From the NCBI GenBank assembly GCA_964553775.1, contig CAZKLU010000005.1:1-43410 (forward strand): a stretch of DNA of 43,410 nt, given 5' to 3'. Origin of the DNA: RUG626 sp964553775. Lineage in GTDB: Bacteria > Bacillota > Clostridia > Oscillospirales > Oscillospiraceae. The stretch's first letter is position 1; each line of letters opens with the position of its first letter. The position numbers and the translations under genes were made by a program. Below, piece after piece: positions 8,323-15,644 of this stretch. The notes under the pieces were generated by a model, which had not been told where the DNA came from, ran no database searches, and saw only the letters and a program-made list of their open reading frames with translations.

Positions 8323-9225
8323 ATGAATATTTACGAATCCGGCGAAGACTACTTAGAGGCGATACTGATGCTTGAACAGCGTCTTGGCAGTGTTCGCTCA
8401 ATCGACATCGCCACCGAGCTTGGTTATTCTAAGCCAACTATCAGCATAGCGATGCGCAGACTCCGCGAGAACGGCTATGTTGAGAGTGACGAGAAACGTG
8501 AGCTGCACTTAACACCGAAGGGTTTGGAGATTGCTGAGAAAATTTATGAGCGTCATGTTTTGCTCTCAAGTCTTTTGCGTGACCTTGGAGTTGACAGCAA
8601 GACCGCAACTCATGAGGCGTGCAAGATGGAGCATGACCTCAGCGCGGATACATTTAACAGGATAAGAGAAATGTATAATAGTTATAAGGAAAGAGGTACA
8701 TTTATGCCGGAAACAATGATAGAGGGGCTGTGCAATCGCCGCAGTATTCGTAAATACAAGGACGAGCAGATACCGGATGATAAATTGAACGAGGTACTCC
8801 GTGCCGGAACATATGCGCCAACAGCTATGAACAGGCAGTCTCCGCTCATCGTCGTTACGCAAAAGCCGGAGGACATCGCAACTCTTTCTCGGCTCAACGC
8901 GGGTATCATGGGAGTGAACCGTGACCCGTTTTACGGCGCGCCGACAGTTGTTACAGTATTTGCCGACAGCGAGAACCCATGCGGAGTGCAGGATGCGTCT
9001 TTGGTTATGGGAAATCTTCTGAACGCGGCTTACGCTGTGGGACTTGGCTCCTGCTGGATAAACAGGGCAAAAGAAGTGTTCGAGACGCAGGAAGGTCAGG
9101 AACTCAAATCACGCTGGGGCATAGAACCTAAGTGGCAGGGTGTGGGTCACTGTATTCTCGGAATCGCGGACGAGTCTCCTGAAGCGAAGCCGAGAAAAGA
9201 GAACTATATTCTCAAAATCGAGTGA
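8323..9225 (+). CDS. DtxR/MntR-family metal-dependent repressor fused to a nitroreductase
   Basis: A 300-aa two-domain protein. Residues 1-125 are a DtxR/MntR-type regulator: winged helix (IDIATELGYSKPTISIAMRRLRENGYV) plus dimerisation/metal domain. Residues that align with the metal ligands of B. subtilis MntR (D8, E11, H77, E99, E102, H103) are D9, E12, H78, C100, E103 and H104, with Cys in place of E99 as in iron-sensing DtxR/IdeR. Residues 128-300 are a nitroreductase-like FMN oxidoreductase (CNRRSIRKY, APTAMNRQSP, LGSCWINRA). No stop codon separates the halves, but a ribosome site and ATG sit exactly at the junction, so a free nitroreductase could also be made. Plausible meaning: metal or redox sensing linked to a flavoenzyme (inference). 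Confidence 0.9.
   Translation: MNIYESGEDYLEAILMLEQRLGSVRSIDIATELGYSKPTISIAMRRLRENGYVESDEKRELHLTPKGLEIAEKIYERHVLLSSLLRDLGVDSKTATHEACKMEHDLSADTFNRIREMYNSYKERGTFMPETMIEGLCNRRSIRKYKDEQIPDDKLNEVLRAGTYAPTAMNRQSPLIVVTQKPEDIATLSRLNAGIMGVNRDPFYGAPTVVTVFADSENPCGVQDASLVMGNLLNAAYAVGLGSCWINRAKEVFETQEGQELKSRWGIEPKWQGVGHCILGIADESPEAKPRKENYILKIE
8692..8706 (+). promoter_or_regulatory. Internal ribosome site and ATG at the nitroreductase boundary
   Basis: AGAGGT (8692-8697) lies 6 bases before an in-frame ATG (8704-8706, residue 128), with a further AAGGA at 8686-8690. It is placed precisely where the nitroreductase domain begins, so it looks like the start signal of a formerly separate gene. Confidence 0.55.
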
Positions 9226-9575
9226 GCATCTTCAGACAATAACTTGTAAAGCAAAACGGTCAAAAACCGGAAAAATTCTAAGTTCGCTTAATATGGAAGT
9301 CTATTTACTCAAAGCCGAAATTATTTTTCGGCTTTGAATTTTTTTGCGGAGCTTTTTGCGAACGGTGACGCAGTAAAAAGTCTCAAAAAGTCGGAGCAGG
9401 TAATCTTGAGAAGCTATGTAATAACATTTACGGATATTACTTGAATTTTATCAGAGCATAAGGACTTGAAAACAAATTATCTCTAAATGCGAAGAATCGG
9501 AACTGCGCGGTTTTTGGACTTCTGAGTACAAATTGTGGGCAAGGCGATGTGAATAATCAGGCACCTATTATATTG
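9226..9575. other. Intergenic region between convergent genes
   Basis: After the nitroreductase fusion this 350-base stretch holds one strong terminator (9310-9345). From 9346 to 9575 I see no gene, promoter or clear repeat. Confidence 0.6.
9310..9345 (+). terminator. Strong intrinsic terminator
   Basis: An 11-base perfect stem, CAAAGCCGAAA (9310-9320) with TTTCGGCTTTG (9326-9336), has a 5-base loop and is followed by a seven-base T-run (9339-9345). It ends the P-loop/repressor-nitroreductase unit. Confidence 0.9.
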
Positions 9576-9746
9576 TCACTTGTTATTTTGATTATCCAGC
9601 ACATAAACAATCCATGCTATACCGGATATCAAAGCCCCAAGGATACAACCGCAAACAGCACTGCCTAATGCCGCGCCGATGTAAAGACCCACTACGGAAC
9701 ACAAAACCATAGTGATTACAGAAGCTATCGTCCTGAAGTTGTTCAT
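9576..9746 (-). CDS. Small membrane protein of unknown function
   Basis: A 56-aa protein, mostly hydrophobic: a glycine-rich double-helix segment (VITMVLCSVVGLYIGAALG, then a second helix ending in AWIVYVL) and a short polar tail DNQNNK. Start choice: the ATG at 9746 has an ideal AAGGAGG (9755-9761) 8 bases upstream, better than the upstream ATG of the longer 70-aa frame. A promoter candidate lies 57-84 bases upstream. I do not recognise a family. The good ribosome site and promoter argue that it is expressed. Confidence 0.65.
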   Translation of the reverse strand: MNNFRTIASVITMVLCSVVGLYIGAALGSAVCGCILGALISGIAWIVYVLDNQNNK

Positions 9747-9802
9747 ATTATCTTCCTCCTTCAACAATTTCTCTATTTCATGAAACAATTAAATAGGCTA
9801 TG

Positions 9803-9830
9803 CGTATATCACAGCGTTTCGGTTTGACAA
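9803..9830 (-). promoter_or_regulatory. Promoter for the small membrane protein
   Basis: On the minus strand, TTGTCA (9825-9830) and TATACG (9803-9808) are spaced 16 bases apart, with a TG one base before the -10 hexamer (extended -10). Confidence 0.6.
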
Positions 9831-9915
9831 ACTTTTTGCCGCGCCGCGTACCAACCTGTGAGTATCGACCACGTTTTGACTAAAAGGTGCGTAAAAAAAG
9901 ATTTTAGTAATAAGG

Positions 9916-9946
9916 AAATCAGGAGTCTATGAAAAACTCCTGATTT
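9916..9946 (-). terminator. Hairpin after the ferredoxin gene, probable terminator
   Basis: AAATCAGGAGT (9916-9926) and ACTCCTGATTT (9936-9946) form an 11-base perfect stem 19 bases past the ferredoxin stop. The T-run beyond the stem is poor on both strands, so efficiency is uncertain. Confidence 0.55.
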
Positions 9947-9964
9947 TATGTGTAAGTTTAGTAA

Positions 9965-10135
9965 TTAGCCCTCTGAAATTGCGCCTGTCGGGCAAACACC
10001 TTCACAAGCACCGCAGTCGATGCAGGTATCAGGATCGACTTCGTACTTTCCGTCTCCCTCGGATATTGCGCTTACCGGACAAGTTTCCGCGCAGCTTCCG
10101 CAGGATACACATTCGTCACTGATCTTGTGTGCCAT
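9965..10135 (-). CDS. 2[4Fe-4S] ferredoxin
   Basis: A 56-aa clostridial-type ferredoxin, the low-potential electron carrier used by anaerobes. Two cluster motifs are intact: CVSCGSCAETCP (Cys 9, 12, 15, 19) and CIDCGACEGVCP (Cys 38, 41, 44, 48), in the usual pseudo-twofold arrangement of two CX2CX2CX3CP units. The start ATG (10135) is preceded by AAGGAGG, and a promoter plus 5' hairpin lie upstream. It appears monocistronic. A partner enzyme is not evident nearby. The nitroreductase upstream is a possible but unproven electron acceptor. Confidence 0.95.
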   Translation of the reverse strand: MAHKISDECVSCGSCAETCPVSAISEGDGKYEVDPDTCIDCGACEGVCPTGAISEG

Positions 10136-10159
10136 AATAATAAACCTCCTTTATAATGT

Positions 10160-10181
10160 GGCTCCACGTTGTTATGGAGCC
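10160..10181 (-). promoter_or_regulatory. 5'-end hairpin in the ferredoxin leader
   Basis: GGCTCCA (10160-10166) and TGGAGCC (10175-10181) form a 7-base GC-rich stem. The predicted transcription start is near 10184, so this hairpin would sit at the extreme 5' end of the mRNA, a position that typically protects transcripts from decay. It could also be an operator. Confidence 0.5.
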
Positions 10182-10190
10182 TGTGCCTAT

Positions 10191-10218
10191 ATTGTATCAC
10201 ATTTTTTAAAAAATGCAA
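10191..10218 (-). promoter_or_regulatory. Promoter for the ferredoxin gene
   Basis: Minus strand TTGCAT (10213-10218), 16-base AT-rich spacer, TACAAT (10191-10196). Confidence 0.65.
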
Positions 10219-10283
10219 CAGAAATTTTCAAGTTTACAGAAAGTTTTTTGTTAGAGTTAGCTAATTTTCATGAAACGTACCGG

Positions 10284-11171
10284 TTACTTGTCTAGGCGCG
10301 AAAGCTCGTCCATGCTCAAAAACCCCAGAGACGCGCCATCAAGCCCTATCTTGTGAGCCGCGAAGCTTTGTGCAAGTCTCAGACACCTTTCAGGGGCATA
10401 GCCTTTCGCGTAGAGACTTACAAAGCAGCTAAAAAGAGCATCCCCCGCTCCGACGGTATTTACGATTCTATCCGTTTTTGACGCACCCTGTCTCAGAACT
10501 CTGTTCCCATCGCGTACATACATCACCGCGCCATTGTTACCGCAGCCGATTACGATTATCTCGTTTCTGTATGTGTCCGCAAGCTGTCTTATGAAGCCTT
10601 CCTCGTGTCCGACAACCGCTTCGTTGCTCATGAACAGCACATCAGCACATTCCATAAATTCCCTGTTATAGTCATCCCAAACATTACCAAGAACATGGAC
10701 ATCGGTCGCGATTTTCACGCCTGATTCTTTCGCGGAGTGCAGCAGTGGGCGGGAGAAATTTATGTTGCACGCGGCTATCAAGTCGTACTCCTTGAGATTA
10801 AAGTCGGTGAACTTATAAGAACGCTCCTGAATATCCTTGAGGTCGCAAAAAACGCGCCGTTTGCCGTCTTTGTCGTAGAGGATAACAGAGAGCGGAGTAT
10901 TTCTCAGAGTGTTTTGTAGCCTTGATGTCACGCCGAGCCTATTTACACATTCACCGATAATTTCGGAGGGAAGGTCATTTCCTGTGAGTGACGCTATAGT
11001 AACATCATCGCCGAGCGTGTGGAGAGCGCAGGCTAAATTATAGCCCACTCCCGCGACATTCATCGACTGACCGAAGAAGTTGTAGTCTATCGGCTGATAG
11101 TAAACGGGAAATGTTCCGACACTGCAAGTTGTCTCGATATTTATAAGTCCTGATATTAAGATTTTACTCAT
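10284..11171 (-). CDS. PfkB-family carbohydrate kinase
   Basis: Ribokinase/PfkB-fold ATP-dependent kinase, 295 aa, for a sugar, nucleoside or related metabolite. The C-terminal PfkB signature is clear: NTVGAGDALFSCF with the catalytic-base Asp in GAGD. The N-terminal half has the usual substrate-binding pattern (QSMNVAGVGYNLACALHTLG) but with variant residues, so the substrate cannot be named. It is the last gene of a minus-strand run that begins at trkA, 22 bases after the methyltransferase-like gene. Its ribosome site (GGCGGT) is weak, which hints at translational dependence on the upstream gene. Confidence 0.88.
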   Translation of the reverse strand: MSKILISGLINIETTCSVGTFPVYYQPIDYNFFGQSMNVAGVGYNLACALHTLGDDVTIASLTGNDLPSEIIGECVNRLGVTSRLQNTLRNTPLSVILYDKDGKRRVFCDLKDIQERSYKFTDFNLKEYDLIAACNINFSRPLLHSAKESGVKIATDVHVLGNVWDDYNREFMECADVLFMSNEAVVGHEEGFIRQLADTYRNEIIVIGCGNNGAVMYVRDGNRVLRQGASKTDRIVNTVGAGDALFSCFVSLYAKGYAPERCLRLAQSFAAHKIGLDGASLGFLSMDELSRLDK

Positions 11172-11193
11172 TGTGTACCGCCGTTATTTCAGT

Positions 11194-11874
11194 CTATGCT
11201 TGCGATATTCGCAGCATTTTGTTTTCGCCTTTTTGGAACTTATAGTCTGTATCAAGTATTTCAACAGAGTATACGTTTTTGAAGTAATCTATCACATCTG
11301 CGATTAGAGCCGTTTTATTCGCGTCAAGATCGACGATAGGGAAGATTCTGACCTCACGGCAAACTCTCATCATTTCTGTTATCGTCTTTACATGAAAATC
11401 ATAGCCGAGTGATGTATACATCATGAGAAAGTGAGAGCTTAACCCTATATCAAAAGTGTTGTCTGAAACATCTAATCTGTTTGGAAACTCGTGAAATATG
11501 TATCTCCCCTCACGTCTGCCGCGTTCGTAATCATCTAAGAACAAACGCATTGCCGACATTCTTGTTGTCTCCAGTTCTTCCGGTGTTTTTATGTTTGTCC
11601 AAACGTAGTTATCCATATTTTCTCTTGTTTGACGCATAACAACAGAACGGGTTTCCTCAATTCTCCGTTCGATTTCGTCCTTTGAGAATCGGTAGATTAT
11701 ATCAAACGAGGTCACGGAAAAGCCCTGTGCCGTCGCTTGCGCGTTAAAACTCGCGGGACCGTCACCGAAACCCGCTATTTGCTTTTCCATATCGCCGCCT
11801 GTGAGCCGAAACATACTTATGTACTCTTCGATGTTTCGCCCCCACGGAACGACACTAGACAGTGTAAAGGGCAT
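11194..11874 (-). CDS. Class I SAM-dependent methyltransferase-like protein
   Basis: A 226-aa protein. The opening LSSVVPWGRNIEEYISMF and the following glycine-rich loop AGFGDGPASFNAQ resemble a family of uncharacterised SAM-binding methyltransferases, and SFDIIYRFS would be the next strand (motif II). The C-terminal half carries a second conserved-looking patch, EVRIFPIVDL. The acidic loop residue and SAM site are plausible but the substrate is unknown. Ribosome site GGGAGGT is 7 bases before the ATG. It lies between a P-loop kinase-like gene (70 bases upstream) and the PfkB gene. Confidence 0.7.
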   Translation of the reverse strand: MPFTLSSVVPWGRNIEEYISMFRLTGGDMEKQIAGFGDGPASFNAQATAQGFSVTSFDIIYRFSKDEIERRIEETRSVVMRQTRENMDNYVWTNIKTPEELETTRMSAMRLFLDDYERGRREGRYIFHEFPNRLDVSDNTFDIGLSSHFLMMYTSLGYDFHVKTITEMMRVCREVRIFPIVDLDANKTALIADVIDYFKNVYSVEILDTDYKFQKGENKMLRISQA

Positions 11875-11944
11875 TGATTGAACCTCCCTGAATCGTTATG
11901 GGATTTACGATTGCTTTTGTGCTTTTGAGCGTGAGAGACGATGA

Positions 11945-12484
11945 TTATATATACCGCCGTATAATCTCATAATTTTCGTTCATTTCTTTGCCGCCGTCCA
12001 CCTCAATCAGTTTGCAGCGGAGCAGCTTTTGCCACTCGTCGTGGCTTGCTTTGCTTCTCATTTCAAGTCCTGCGGTATCATAGGACAATGCCCAATTTAT
12101 AAAGCTGCGGTGTATTTCGTACATATCGCCGCCTTTGTCTATGCGTGTACCGAAGCGGTCATGTTCTCTCTTTACAAGCCTTTGTAATCTCAGCTCAGTA
12201 TCTGTGTTTACGCGGATTGCAAGCGTGAACTCCGGAATCAATGGATCGCCCCAGCCGGAGAGAGAGCCGGAAATTACTACGTTTTCATGAGAATCAATAT
12301 CATTTCTCATAAGCCGGAGCCTTTCAACGCTTTCACGCTTGTCGGTAAACGGCGGGTTTGTCGGCTGCCATAAATAATCATCGGTGTCCATAAAGAAATA
12401 TCCCGTTTTGCCGCAGATAAACCTGCCCAAGGCGGTGGTTCCGGCACCTGACGCGCCGAATATATAGATAACCGTTTTGTCCAT
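11945..12484 (-). CDS. P-loop kinase-like protein (AAA/adenylate-kinase-type fold)
   Basis: About 179 aa from the preferred ATG at 12484, which has AGAGAGG (12495-12501) upstream. A longer frame from 12529 would overlap trkH by 13 bases and lacks a good ribosome site. The Walker A motif GASGAGTT follows the first strand, with a DTDDYLW acidic motif downstream and a basic lid-like segment LQRLVKREHDRFG. This pattern fits small nucleotide or metabolite kinases (adenylate/shikimate-kinase-like), but I cannot assign a substrate. It directly follows trkH, so it is likely in the potassium-uptake operon. Confidence 0.75.
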   Translation of the reverse strand: MDKTVIYIFGASGAGTTALGRFICGKTGYFFMDTDDYLWQPTNPPFTDKRESVERLRLMRNDIDSHENVVISGSLSGWGDPLIPEFTLAIRVNTDTELRLQRLVKREHDRFGTRIDKGGDMYEIHRSFINWALSYDTAGLEMRSKASHDEWQKLLRCKLIEVDGGKEMNENYEIIRRYI

Positions 12485-12516
12485 GTCTAAGCTGCCTCTC
12501 TGTATCTGAGCAGTAT

Positions 12517-13968
12517 TCATCTTTTCCATGTCTCAGCACGAAGGAATATAAGTATCGGGAATATCTCAAGTCTTCCCGCAAGCATATCGAGTATAAGCAC
12601 TAACTTTGAAAATCCGCTGTACATCGCGTAGTTTCCCGTGGGACCCACAAGCTCAAGACCGGGTCCTATGTTATTGAAACACGCCATAACCGCTGAAAAG
12701 TTAGTTGTTATGTCATACCCGTCTATTGAAATCGCTAAAAAGCTCACGAACAATATTATCACATATGCCGCTAAGTAGGCGTTTGTACTCGCTATAACCT
12801 TCTCGTCAACAATCTTGCCGTTTACCCGTATCGCCTGTACTCTGTGCGGGTTCACCATGCTTCGTATATTGCGTCCAAGACTCTTCACAAGAAGCAGCAG
12901 ACGCGAACATTTCATTCCGCCGCCGGTACTTCCCGCGCAGGCTCCTATCGCCATAAGTATAAGCAGTACCGTCTTTGAAAACGACGGCCAGAGGTTAAAA
13001 TCAGTTGTCGCGAATCCTGTAGTAGTCATCACGCTCGCAACCTGAAACGCTGCGTGACGTATCGTTTCTGACAGTGTATCGTAGTAGCCGCCGAGATTTA
13101 TGACTATAAGCACTATAGCTCCCACGAAAAGTCCGAGGTAAAGTCTAAGTTCCTCATCCTTAAATACGCTTTTAGCGCGTCTGAGAAGTATGAGATAGTA
13201 GCACGAGAAGTTCACCCCGAAAAGCATCATAAAAACAGTGCATACGTTTTGTATATACGGGCTGTAGCTTGCTATGCTGTCGTTTTTTATGCCAAATCCG
13301 CCCGTTCCGGCTGTTCCGAATGCCGTACACACAGCGTCAAATAAAGGCATTTTCCCTATCACGAGAAAAACAACATTCAAAACGGTGAGTACGATATAGA
13401 TTATATAAAGTATACTCGCCGTCTGTCTCATTCTTGGAACGAGTTTGCCCACATCGGGACCCGGACTTTCGGCTCTCAGAATGTGCATAGTGAACCCCTC
13501 ATCGCGTGAGTGCATCGGTGCTATCGCCATGATAAATACAAGCACACCCATTCCGCCAAGCCAGTGACTGAAGCTGCGCCAGTATAACAGCCCCCGCGAT
13601 AAGCCCTCTACGTTCGTCAATATGGATGCTCCCGTTGTCGTGAAGCCGGAGACAATTTCAAAGAGAGCATCTATGTAGTTCGGTATGTAGCCCGATATGA
13701 AAAACGGCAGGCACCCGACAATGCCCATAATAATCCAGCTTGCGCCGACACAAACAAGACCTTCTTTCGAGAAGTACTCGCTTGCCGCGTTTCTTGAAAG
13801 GAGCCGGAATATAAACGCCGCGACAGTCGCGATTATTATAGTAAGAACGAACGCCGTTGCTGTTACTGCGTCCGCGTCAAAGAGCGCGATAATAAGAGCC
13901 GGTATCATGAACACCGCTTCAATAGCCAATATAAGTGCCATGTAACGGCTTATCATTTTGTAATTCAT
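12517..13968 (-). CDS. trkH: TrkH/KtrB-type potassium uptake membrane subunit
   Basis: A 483-aa channel-like integral membrane protein of the Trk/Ktr/HKT superfamily that conducts potassium inward. Repeated membrane-pore-membrane units are visible with their pore loops: SGFTTTGASIL, FGTAGTGGFGI, MTTTGFATTDF and NNIGPGL near the C-terminus, plus GACAGSTGGGMKCSR, a typical TrkH segment. Its length matches the family. It lies 18 bases after trkA, which encodes its cytoplasmic regulatory ring. The final codons overlap a longer alternative frame of the next gene. Confidence 0.95.
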   Translation of the reverse strand: MNYKMISRYMALILAIEAVFMIPALIIALFDADAVTATAFVLTIIIATVAAFIFRLLSRNAASEYFSKEGLVCVGASWIIMGIVGCLPFFISGYIPNYIDALFEIVSGFTTTGASILTNVEGLSRGLLYWRSFSHWLGGMGVLVFIMAIAPMHSRDEGFTMHILRAESPGPDVGKLVPRMRQTASILYIIYIVLTVLNVVFLVIGKMPLFDAVCTAFGTAGTGGFGIKNDSIASYSPYIQNVCTVFMMLFGVNFSCYYLILLRRAKSVFKDEELRLYLGLFVGAIVLIVINLGGYYDTLSETIRHAAFQVASVMTTTGFATTDFNLWPSFSKTVLLILMAIGACAGSTGGGMKCSRLLLLVKSLGRNIRSMVNPHRVQAIRVNGKIVDEKVIASTNAYLAAYVIILFVSFLAISIDGYDITTNFSAVMACFNNIGPGLELVGPTGNYAMYSGFSKLVLILDMLAGRLEIFPILIFLRAETWKR

Positions 13969-13986
13969 ATTCTTTTGCGCTCCCCA

Positions 13987-15345
13987 TCACAGGAAAATAT
14001 CATTGAGTTGGTAAATAACAGTTTCGCCGCTCGATATAACGACTATGTTGTCACCCTTGCGGAAACTTGACGCGCCGTTCGGTATCTCCGTGAACGCGCC
14101 GTGAGTGATAGACACTACAAGGACGTTTGGTTTCAGCCGTATATCCTTCAGCGGTTCGCCGCAGTGAAGCGTGGTTTCATCGGCAATGAACTCCATAGCT
14201 TCTGTCTGGTTGTCGGCAATTCTGTGAAGAGCGACAGCTGCGCCCTTCTGGTTCTGCATAGCCCTGACGTACTGTAAAATATTGTTTACGCATAAATCTC
14301 TCGGACACACGACACTTCCGAGTGGGAGACTGTCAAGAATCAGAGGGTTTTCCATGCGTCCGATTTTTGTTATAACCTGTGGAACGCCGAGCTTTCTCGC
14401 GTATATTGATAGCAGTATGTTAAGCTCGTCAAGCCCTGTCAGAGTGACAAAAGCGTCTGCTCTCTCTATTCCCTCACGTCGGAGAAGACTGTCGTTTCCC
14501 GCGTCACCATGCACAACGTTGACTCTCGATAGCTGTTCTGTGAGCCGTTTGCACCGCTCGTAGTTCTGCTCAATGAGCGTTATATCGACACCGCTTTTGT
14601 GCATAGTCTCCGCGAGGTAGTAGCACACCTTGTCACCTCCGGCTAATATAATCCTGTGTACCTTGCGTGTCAGCAGTCCCAGACTTTTGAGCATTATGGA
14701 CATATTGGTTCTTGCTGCCGTAACGAATACTCGGTCACCCTCGTGAATCACAAAACCGCCTGTCGGCGTAATCGCTTTTCCATCACGCAGAACGGAGCAT
14801 ACAAGAGCCTTACAGTGTACAACGCTGTTAAGTTCCGTAAGAGGTACATCCTTCAGCTTGCTTTTTTCGTCAACACGAAGCTCCACAATCTCAACGTGTC
14901 CTCCGGCGAACGTGTCGCGTCTTAAAAACCCCGGATAATTGAGCAGCTTCTCTATCTCAATAGCCGCCTGCCGTTCGGGGTTCACAATTAAGGACAGCGC
15001 GAAACTCTCACGCATATCGTAAGCTTGTTCTCTGTAGTCAGGGTTGCGTATACGCGCTATTGTGTGCAATCTGGGGTTAAGGCAGTGCGCTGTCATGCAG
15101 GTCAGCAGATTCAGCTCATCCGCGCCTGTGAGAGCGATAAGGAGATTGGCATTTTTAACGTCCGCTTCTCTGAGTGTTCCCGCCGACGCGCAGTTACCGT
15201 ATACCGACATCACATCATCGCGTTCGATACTTGCGGATAGGACATCGGAGTTGTTGTCAATTATTGTTATATCATGCCCCTCACCGGTTAGCTGCCGAGT
15301 GAGTGCAGATCCAACCTTGCCGTTACCGGCTACTAATATCTTCAA
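13987..15345 (-). CDS. trkA: TrkA potassium-uptake regulatory subunit
   Basis: A 452-aa peripheral protein made of two tandem RCK units (RCK_N + TrkA_C, twice) that bind nucleotides and gate TrkH. The first Rossmann motif is intact, MKILVAGNGKVGSALTRQL, with the ribose-binding acid at IIDNN. The second, RIILAGGDKVCYYLAE, departs from the usual GxGxxG (Asp and Cys at two positions), so nucleotide binding may be restricted to the first half. It is first in the operon; a promoter candidate lies 33-60 bases upstream. Confidence 0.95.
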   Translation of the reverse strand: MKILVAGNGKVGSALTRQLTGEGHDITIIDNNSDVLSASIERDDVMSVYGNCASAGTLREADVKNANLLIALTGADELNLLTCMTAHCLNPRLHTIARIRNPDYREQAYDMRESFALSLIVNPERQAAIEIEKLLNYPGFLRRDTFAGGHVEIVELRVDEKSKLKDVPLTELNSVVHCKALVCSVLRDGKAITPTGGFVIHEGDRVFVTAARTNMSIMLKSLGLLTRKVHRIILAGGDKVCYYLAETMHKSGVDITLIEQNYERCKRLTEQLSRVNVVHGDAGNDSLLRREGIERADAFVTLTGLDELNILLSIYARKLGVPQVITKIGRMENPLILDSLPLGSVVCPRDLCVNNILQYVRAMQNQKGAAVALHRIADNQTEAMEFIADETTLHCGEPLKDIRLKPNVLVVSITHGAFTEIPNGASSFRKGDNIVVISSGETVIYQLNDIFL

Positions 15346-15377
15346 AGGTTTTTCTCCCTTCCGGGGTTAGCAACTTA

Positions 15378-15405
15378 AAAATAGCCCGCAAAATGAAATA
15401 CTCAA
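15378..15405 (-). promoter_or_regulatory. Candidate promoter for the trk operon
   Basis: Minus strand TTGAGT (15400-15405), 16-base spacer, TATTTT (15378-15383). A hairpin CCGTGA/TCACGG (15410-15426) and a 12-base palindrome CTAACCGGTTAG (15437-15448) lie just upstream and could be operator sites. Confidence 0.5.
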
Positions 15406-15467
15406 AAGTCCGTGACTAATTCACGGTATTCATAGACTAACCGGTTAGCGTTTTAACTGATTTCCGG

Positions 15468-15571
15468 TTCGCGGAGCTTCGCGCACTTACGAGAAATGGC
15501 GGCTCTTAGTGCAGAGCCGCCAAAAAGCAGCCCGGATTTCGTTTGGAGCTTTCGGTACGAAGCTCCGCGAA
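15468..15571. repeat. Nested inverted repeats between DUF4317 and trkA genes
   Basis: TTCGCGGAGCTTCG (15468-15481) is a perfect 14-base inverted copy of CGAAGCTCCGCGAA (15558-15571). The latter can also pair locally with GGAGCTTTCG (15545-15554). Between them sits the GGCGGCTCT hairpin at 15498-15521. The arms therefore allow two mutually exclusive folds. It may be an intergenic foldback repeat or a regulatory structure. Confidence 0.6.
15498..15521 (-). terminator. GC-rich hairpin after the pyr/DUF4317 operon, possible terminator
   Basis: GGCGGCTCT (15498-15506) pairs perfectly with AGAGCCGCC (15513-15521) around a 6-base loop. It lies about 125 bases beyond the DUF4317 stop. The T-run beyond it on the minus strand is short and interrupted. 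Confidence 0.45.
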
Positions 15572-15644
15572 ACTGACGAAAATTGATTAACATTCCTTGC
15601 TGTCAAACGGATAGTTCGCAAAGGCGTTTGGCTCCGCGAGCTGA

